A DNA stretch of 46,524 nt from CAYFVR01 sp046541515 (GTDB lineage Bacteria > Desulfobacterota > Desulfobacteria > Desulfobacterales > Desulfococcaceae). Position 1 is the stretch's first letter. Every line of letters begins with the position of its first letter. A program made the position numbers and the translations under genes. The notes beneath the pieces were generated by a model that was not told the origin of the DNA, did no database searches, and was given only the letters and a program-made list of their open reading frames with translations. Location of the stretch: contig JBKHDD010000017.1 of the NCBI GenBank assembly GCA_046541515.1, forward strand, positions 1-46,524, read 5' to 3'. Positions 43,462-46,524 of the stretch are shown here, in pieces.

Positions 43462-43625
43462 CGCCTTTCCTCTTCGTTGTTTTGGCCTTCCGCCGCCCTT
43501 TCACGGCCCGGCATCGCCATGTTTCGAGAAATCGGCGCTTATTCTGTCCCATACGCGGAGAATTGTCAAGCCGATGGAAGCCGTACAAATCACTTGAAAA
43601 ACAGTATTTTCAAGGCTTCCCTCCC

Positions 43626-43654
43626 TTGACGCCCGCCCTCGGGTTCCTTACCAT
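43626..43654 (+). promoter_or_regulatory. sigma-70 type promoter of the flavoprotein operon
   Basis: TTGACG (43626-43631), a 17-base spacer and TACCAT (43649-43654), near-consensus -35 and -10 elements, about 70 bases before the ATG at 43725. Confidence 0.65.
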
Positions 43655-43724
43655 AGTGGCACCTTGCGACCGGCGTTTCGGGCGAAACGTCCGGTGCGCA
43701 TTTTTCCGTCAAGGAGGTTCACCG

Positions 43725-45368
43725 ATGAGCAACGGCATGGATACGGGCGGCCCCCAGGGCCAGATGTCCCAACAGCAAATCATGGCGCAGTTGCGCCGCA
43801 CCTTCGAGAGCTTTCCCCACGATATCCCGATCTATCATTTCGTGGATCGCGGCAAGGACGACGTGTTTGCCCAGACCAACCGACAGGTCGTTCGGGCGTT
43901 TCGGGAACTCTCCGACAAAATCACCATGCGGGAATACGCGCTGGACCACGAGCTGGCCCGAAAGTACAACGTCACCCACTCCCCCACCCTGGTCGTCGCC
44001 CCGGAACGGTTCAATATCCACTGGGTCGGGGCGCCGCTGGGCGAGGAGGGCCGGACCTTTCTGGAGCTGTTGATTCTGGTCGGCATGGAAAACAGCCAGC
44101 TCAAAGAGGGCGCCGCCCGGGTGCTTCACCAGATCGACGAGCCGCGCAACGTCAAGGTTTTCGTCAGCCCCACCTGCCCCTATTGCCCCCAGCAGGCGCT
44201 CAACGGCGTGCAGGCGGCGGTGGAACGGCCCGAAAAGGTCCATCTGGAAATCGTGGACATCCAGTGCAATCCGGAACTGGCGGATAAATACTCGGCCCAC
44301 AGCGTTCCCCAGACTTGGGCCAACGAAACCCTGATCGCCATGGGCGCCCAGACGCCGGAGCTGTTTTGTCTGTCCCTGCAAAAGCTGGAACAGCAGACCG
44401 TTTTCATCCCGGACATTCAGGCCGAGGAAGTGGAGAACGACGTGCTCATCGTGGGCGGCGGCCCGGCCGGATTGACGGCGGGGATTTACGCCACCCGCAG
44501 CGGCCTGGAAACCGCCATTGTGGAGCGGGACGCCCTGGGCGGCCAGGTGGCCACCACGCCCATCGTGGAAAACTACACCGGCTTCTCCCAGGTGGGCGGC
44601 AAATCGCTGGTGGACGTGATGGTGAGCCACGCGTTGCAATATTGCACGATTTTCCAGGGCGAAGAGGTGCTGGACGTGACGCCCCCCGAAGAATTGGGCG
44701 GCCGGTTCGAGGTGCAGACCTCGCGGCGGAAATTCCGGCCCAAGGCCATTCTTTTGGCCACGGGCGCCACCCACCGCCACCTGGGCGTTCCCGGCGAAAA
44801 ACGGCTTTCCGGAAAAGGCGTTTCCTACTGCTCCACCTGCGACGGCCCCCTGTTCGTGGGCAAACGGGTCGTCATGATCGGCGGCGGAAACAGCGCGGTG
44901 ACGGAGGCGCTTCACCTGCACCACATGGGCGTCGGCGTCACCCTGGTCCACCGCCGGGACAAGCTGCGGGCCCAGGACTATCTGATCCAGAATCTGGAAC
45001 AGTCGGGAATTCCGGTGCTGTGGAATACCGAAGTGACCGAAATCCTAGGCGAAAAGCGGGTGGAGGCCGTGGACCTGTTCAACAACCAGACCCAGAAAAA
45101 CAGCACCCTGCCCACGAACGGCGTCTTCCTGGCCATCGGCTACGTTCCGGCCACCAAGCTGGCCGACCTGATGGGCGTAACGATCAACGAGGAAGGCTAC
45201 ATCCAGCACGACCGTCATCGGACCAACGTGCCCGGGGTATACTCCGCCGGCGACGTGGAGGGCGGCTACAAGCAGATCGTCACCGCCTCGGGCCAGGGCG
45301 CGGAGGCGGCCATGGCCATCTTCGAGGATCTGATCAACCCGTACTGGCAAAACCAGAAAGCGTCATGA
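43725..45368 (+). CDS. AhpF-like fusion: tandem thioredoxin-fold domain plus thioredoxin reductase
   Basis: A 547-residue flavoprotein. Start at 43725 is seven bases after AAGGAGG. Residues ~1-235 form a double thioredoxin-fold (protein disulfide oxidoreductase) domain with the active pair CPYC (SPTCPYCPQQ, ~149). From ~240 it is a thioredoxin reductase: FAD site VGGGPAGLTAG, GGQVATTPIVENYTGF, redox pair CSTC (~370, CSTCDGP), NADPH site MIGGGNSAVTEAL and YSAGDVEGG. The arrangement equals AhpF, which passes electrons from NAD(P)H through its N-terminal pair to peroxiredoxin AhpC. No ahpC is in the window, so the electron acceptor may be another peroxiredoxin or a general disulfide. Four-base overlap with the next gene. 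Confidence 0.92.
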   Translation: MSNGMDTGGPQGQMSQQQIMAQLRRTFESFPHDIPIYHFVDRGKDDVFAQTNRQVVRAFRELSDKITMREYALDHELARKYNVTHSPTLVVAPERFNIHWVGAPLGEEGRTFLELLILVGMENSQLKEGAARVLHQIDEPRNVKVFVSPTCPYCPQQALNGVQAAVERPEKVHLEIVDIQCNPELADKYSAHSVPQTWANETLIAMGAQTPELFCLSLQKLEQQTVFIPDIQAEEVENDVLIVGGGPAGLTAGIYATRSGLETAIVERDALGGQVATTPIVENYTGFSQVGGKSLVDVMVSHALQYCTIFQGEEVLDVTPPEELGGRFEVQTSRRKFRPKAILLATGATHRHLGVPGEKRLSGKGVSYCSTCDGPLFVGKRVVMIGGGNSAVTEALHLHHMGVGVTLVHRRDKLRAQDYLIQNLEQSGIPVLWNTEVTEILGEKRVEAVDLFNNQTQKNSTLPTNGVFLAIGYVPATKLADLMGVTINEEGYIQHDRHRTNVPGVYSAGDVEGGYKQIVTASGQGAEAAMAIFEDLINPYWQNQKAS

Positions 45369-46039
45369 CCGCGGCGGAAACCTACAAACGAATTCGGGAC
45401 GCGGTACCGGACCATGTGACCGTGCTTCTGGCCTGCAAAAAGCGAACGCCGGAGGAGGTCGCGGCGCTTATGGAGGCGGACGCGACCGATTTGGGCCACA
45501 ACTACGTGCAGGAGGCCGAGGCCATGATGGATGGCCTCGGCGGCGCCGCCTTCAACGCCCGCTGGCACATGATCGGCCCGTTGCAGAAAAACAAGATCAA
45601 CAAGGCGTTGCGGCTGTTCGACATGGTGCAGACGGTGGGGTCGGCGGACCAGGCCCGGGCGATTTCGGAGCGGGCGGAGCGGATTGGCAAGACGGTTTCG
45701 GTGCTCATCGAGGTGAACAGCGGGCGGGAACCCCAGAAAAGCGGGATCATGCCGGATTATCCCGCGGCGTTGGAACTGGCGCGGGCCATCGCCGAGCGGC
45801 CGGCGCTAACACTGGAAGGGCTGATGACCATGGGGCCGTTTTTGGACGACCCCGAAGGCCTCCGCGAACCCTTCCGCGCCACCCGGGAATTGTTCGAGCG
45901 ACTGCGGGAAGAAGAGATCCCGGGAACGGACCTTCGAACTCTGTCCATGGGCATGTCGGATTCCTACGAAGTGGCGATCGAAGAGGGCAGCACGATGATT
46001 CGATTGGGGACGATCGTGTTTGGGGCGCGGCCAAAATAA
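45365..46039 (+). CDS. yggS: YggS/PLPBP-family pyridoxal phosphate homeostasis protein
   Basis: A 224-residue cytoplasmic single-domain TIM barrel that binds PLP. The start overlaps the preceding stop as ATGA. The family's PLP Lys lies in LLACKKRTPEEV (normally AVSKTxP; the second Lys aligns). The GENYVQE motif appears as GHNYVQEAE, HFIGxLQxNK as HMIGPLQKNK, and the phosphate-binding C-terminus as GMSDSYEVAIEEGSTMIRLG and IVFGAR. YggS proteins buffer PLP and affect amino-acid pools; they are not alanine racemases. The Glu-to-His and Ser-to-Lys changes in otherwise conserved motifs are notable but do not remove the Lys. Coupling to an AhpF-like gene is unusual. Confidence 0.9.
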   Translation: MTAAETYKRIRDAVPDHVTVLLACKKRTPEEVAALMEADATDLGHNYVQEAEAMMDGLGGAAFNARWHMIGPLQKNKINKALRLFDMVQTVGSADQARAISERAERIGKTVSVLIEVNSGREPQKSGIMPDYPAALELARAIAERPALTLEGLMTMGPFLDDPEGLREPFRATRELFERLREEEIPGTDLRTLSMGMSDSYEVAIEEGSTMIRLGTIVFGARPK

Positions 46040-46069
46040 ATGCCGGAGGAAAATCGAAAACTGGGTGGC

Positions 46070-46195
46070 TCACCTCGCCGAGGAGAAGGCGCCCTCCGGC
46101 TCATCGATCTCCGCGATCTCCAACCTGGTCACTTCGGGAATTGGATCGGAGGAAAGCAAACTGGCTCGAAGCAAATTCAGCACAGTTTCTTTCAT
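46070..46195 (-). pseudogene. detached C-terminal tail of an Rpn-type protein
   Basis: A 41-codon frame starting MKETVLNLLRASLLSSD and containing EVTRLEIAEIDE. This is the usual end of Rpn/PD-(D/E)XK transposase-like proteins (EGMKE..., LLSDExIAEVTGLxxxEI). It lies just past the stop of the next upstream minus frame (46212) and one frame away, so the two look like halves of one broken gene. No Shine-Dalgarno precedes the ATG. Confidence 0.5.
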
Positions 46196-46211
46196 CCGTG
46201 AATCCAAACCT

Positions 46212-46409
46212 TTACTTCCGGCCTTCCTTTCGCCCCTTTTTAAGCCCATGCTCCAAGCCCTTCTTCCGGGCCTCGTTCAAAAACATCGCCTCGTCCTTCA
46301 GCGCCTTTTCCCGCCGTTCCGCCAATTCGCGGGTTTTTTCGTCGGCGCTGAGGGCGCGGAGTCGATCCATCGCTCGGTTGATCATCGGGTTTTGGTATTG
46401 GGCGGTCAT
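46212..46409 (-). CDS. short protein resembling the C-terminal helical region of Rpn-type proteins
   Basis: 65 codons from ATG 46409, with GGAAGGAG eight bases upstream, so it appears to be translated on its own. The sequence (MTAQYQNPMINRAMDRLRAL, then ADEKTRELAERREKALKDEA, ending in KKGRKEGRK) is a charged coiled-coil like the region that follows the nuclease domain in Rpn/PD-(D/E)XK proteins, where KEGxxEG repeats lead into a final helical hairpin. Here it stops at the repeat, and the missing hairpin lies downstream in another frame (46070-46195). The catalytic domain is absent; the piece may be a decayed remnant or an independent accessory peptide, as internal translation of rpn C-termini is known. 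Confidence 0.5.
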   Translation of the reverse strand: MTAQYQNPMINRAMDRLRALSADEKTRELAERREKALKDEAMFLNEARKKGLEHGLKKGRKEGRK

Positions 46410-46459
46410 GGCGTTTTCTCCTTCCGGTTGGGGATGGCTGAACACCGGAAGGGGCAAGG

Positions 46460-46524
46460 TCAGGAAAGAGAGCGCTTCAATTCTTCGATCTCCGCGATTT
46501 CCAGACCGGTCACTTCGGCGATTT
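46460..46524 (-). CDS. 3' end of an Rpn-type gene, cut by the window edge
   Basis: The last 21 codons before a TGA at 46460 read IAEVTGLEIAEIEELKRSLS, the standard C-terminus of the Rpn/PD-(D/E)XK family. The rest lies beyond the window. About 40 bases are nearly identical to 46104-46142, so a second copy of the tail is present in tandem. The short frame at 46409 begins 51 bases after this stop. Confidence 0.6.
   Translation of the reverse strand, partial: IAEVTGLEIAEIEELKRSLS

Noticed and set aside
43657..43672. second -24/-12 promoter (TGGCACC near 43657)
   Set aside because: No GC at the required distance from the GG. The sigma-70 elements just upstream explain expression better.

Overview
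The window is high-GC DNA (about 60% by eye) from a Gram-negative bacterium. It encodes outer-membrane beta-barrel proteins ending in Phe, a TolC relative, lipobox proteins and sigma-54 machinery. Two complete betaine-type ABC importers and an S-adenosylmethionine (SAM) regeneration operon coupled to methyltransferases suggest a salt-exposed (marine or halophilic) proteobacterium or a related phylum. I cannot name the species. About ten genes are visibly broken by frameshifts, duplications or fusions, several at 7-nt homopolymers, so either the genome is eroding or the assembly has indel errors.

Layout. 1-9080: an envelope and metal-stress block with a broken sensor kinase, a hybrid kinase with an Asn in place of the phospho-Asp, a broken Gly/His-rich secreted protein, a Met/Gly/Cys-rich Spy/CpxP-like protein, a SpoIIE-type phosphatase, and a broken TolC gene followed by a TolC/porin chimera. 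9100-13701 (minus): a ProU-type importer (ATPase, permease, two ProX-type binding proteins). 13702-16440: remains of a rhodanese gene and a YeeE/YedE sulfur transporter, plus a broken hypothetical gene. 16444-18705: an Rpn-type nuclease and a sarcosine-oxidase-like flavoenzyme. 19109-22050: a second betaine importer with an OpuAC-type binding protein, followed by REP-like palindromes. 22466-24451: a decayed STAND NTPase. 24874-29856: a porin, a Bcr/CflA exporter, small envelope proteins and YceD. 30075-33488: an orphan GatZ-like protein and a decayed SLC13/TrkA-C permease.

33553-42350 is the most interesting block. An enhancer-binding protein with a degenerate receiver domain lies divergent to a good -24/-12 promoter (35531-35546). 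That promoter precedes metK, a PfkB-type adenosine kinase gene, ahcY and three class I methyltransferase genes, ending in a strong terminator. This is the gene set used for high-flux methylation (SAM made, SAH hydrolysed, adenosine removed), as in glycine betaine synthesis by halophiles. The three methyltransferases do not look like glycine-sarcosine or sarcosine-dimethylglycine methyltransferases. I infer a dedicated, sigma-54-controlled pathway for a methylated small molecule, possibly an osmolyte, whose substrate cannot be read from sequence.

42373-46524 holds a patatin-like lipase, an AhpF/TrxB-like fusion flavoprotein overlapping a YggS-type PLP protein, and tandem fragments of Rpn-family C-terminal tails. 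No tRNA, rRNA, CRISPR array or complete insertion sequence was seen.
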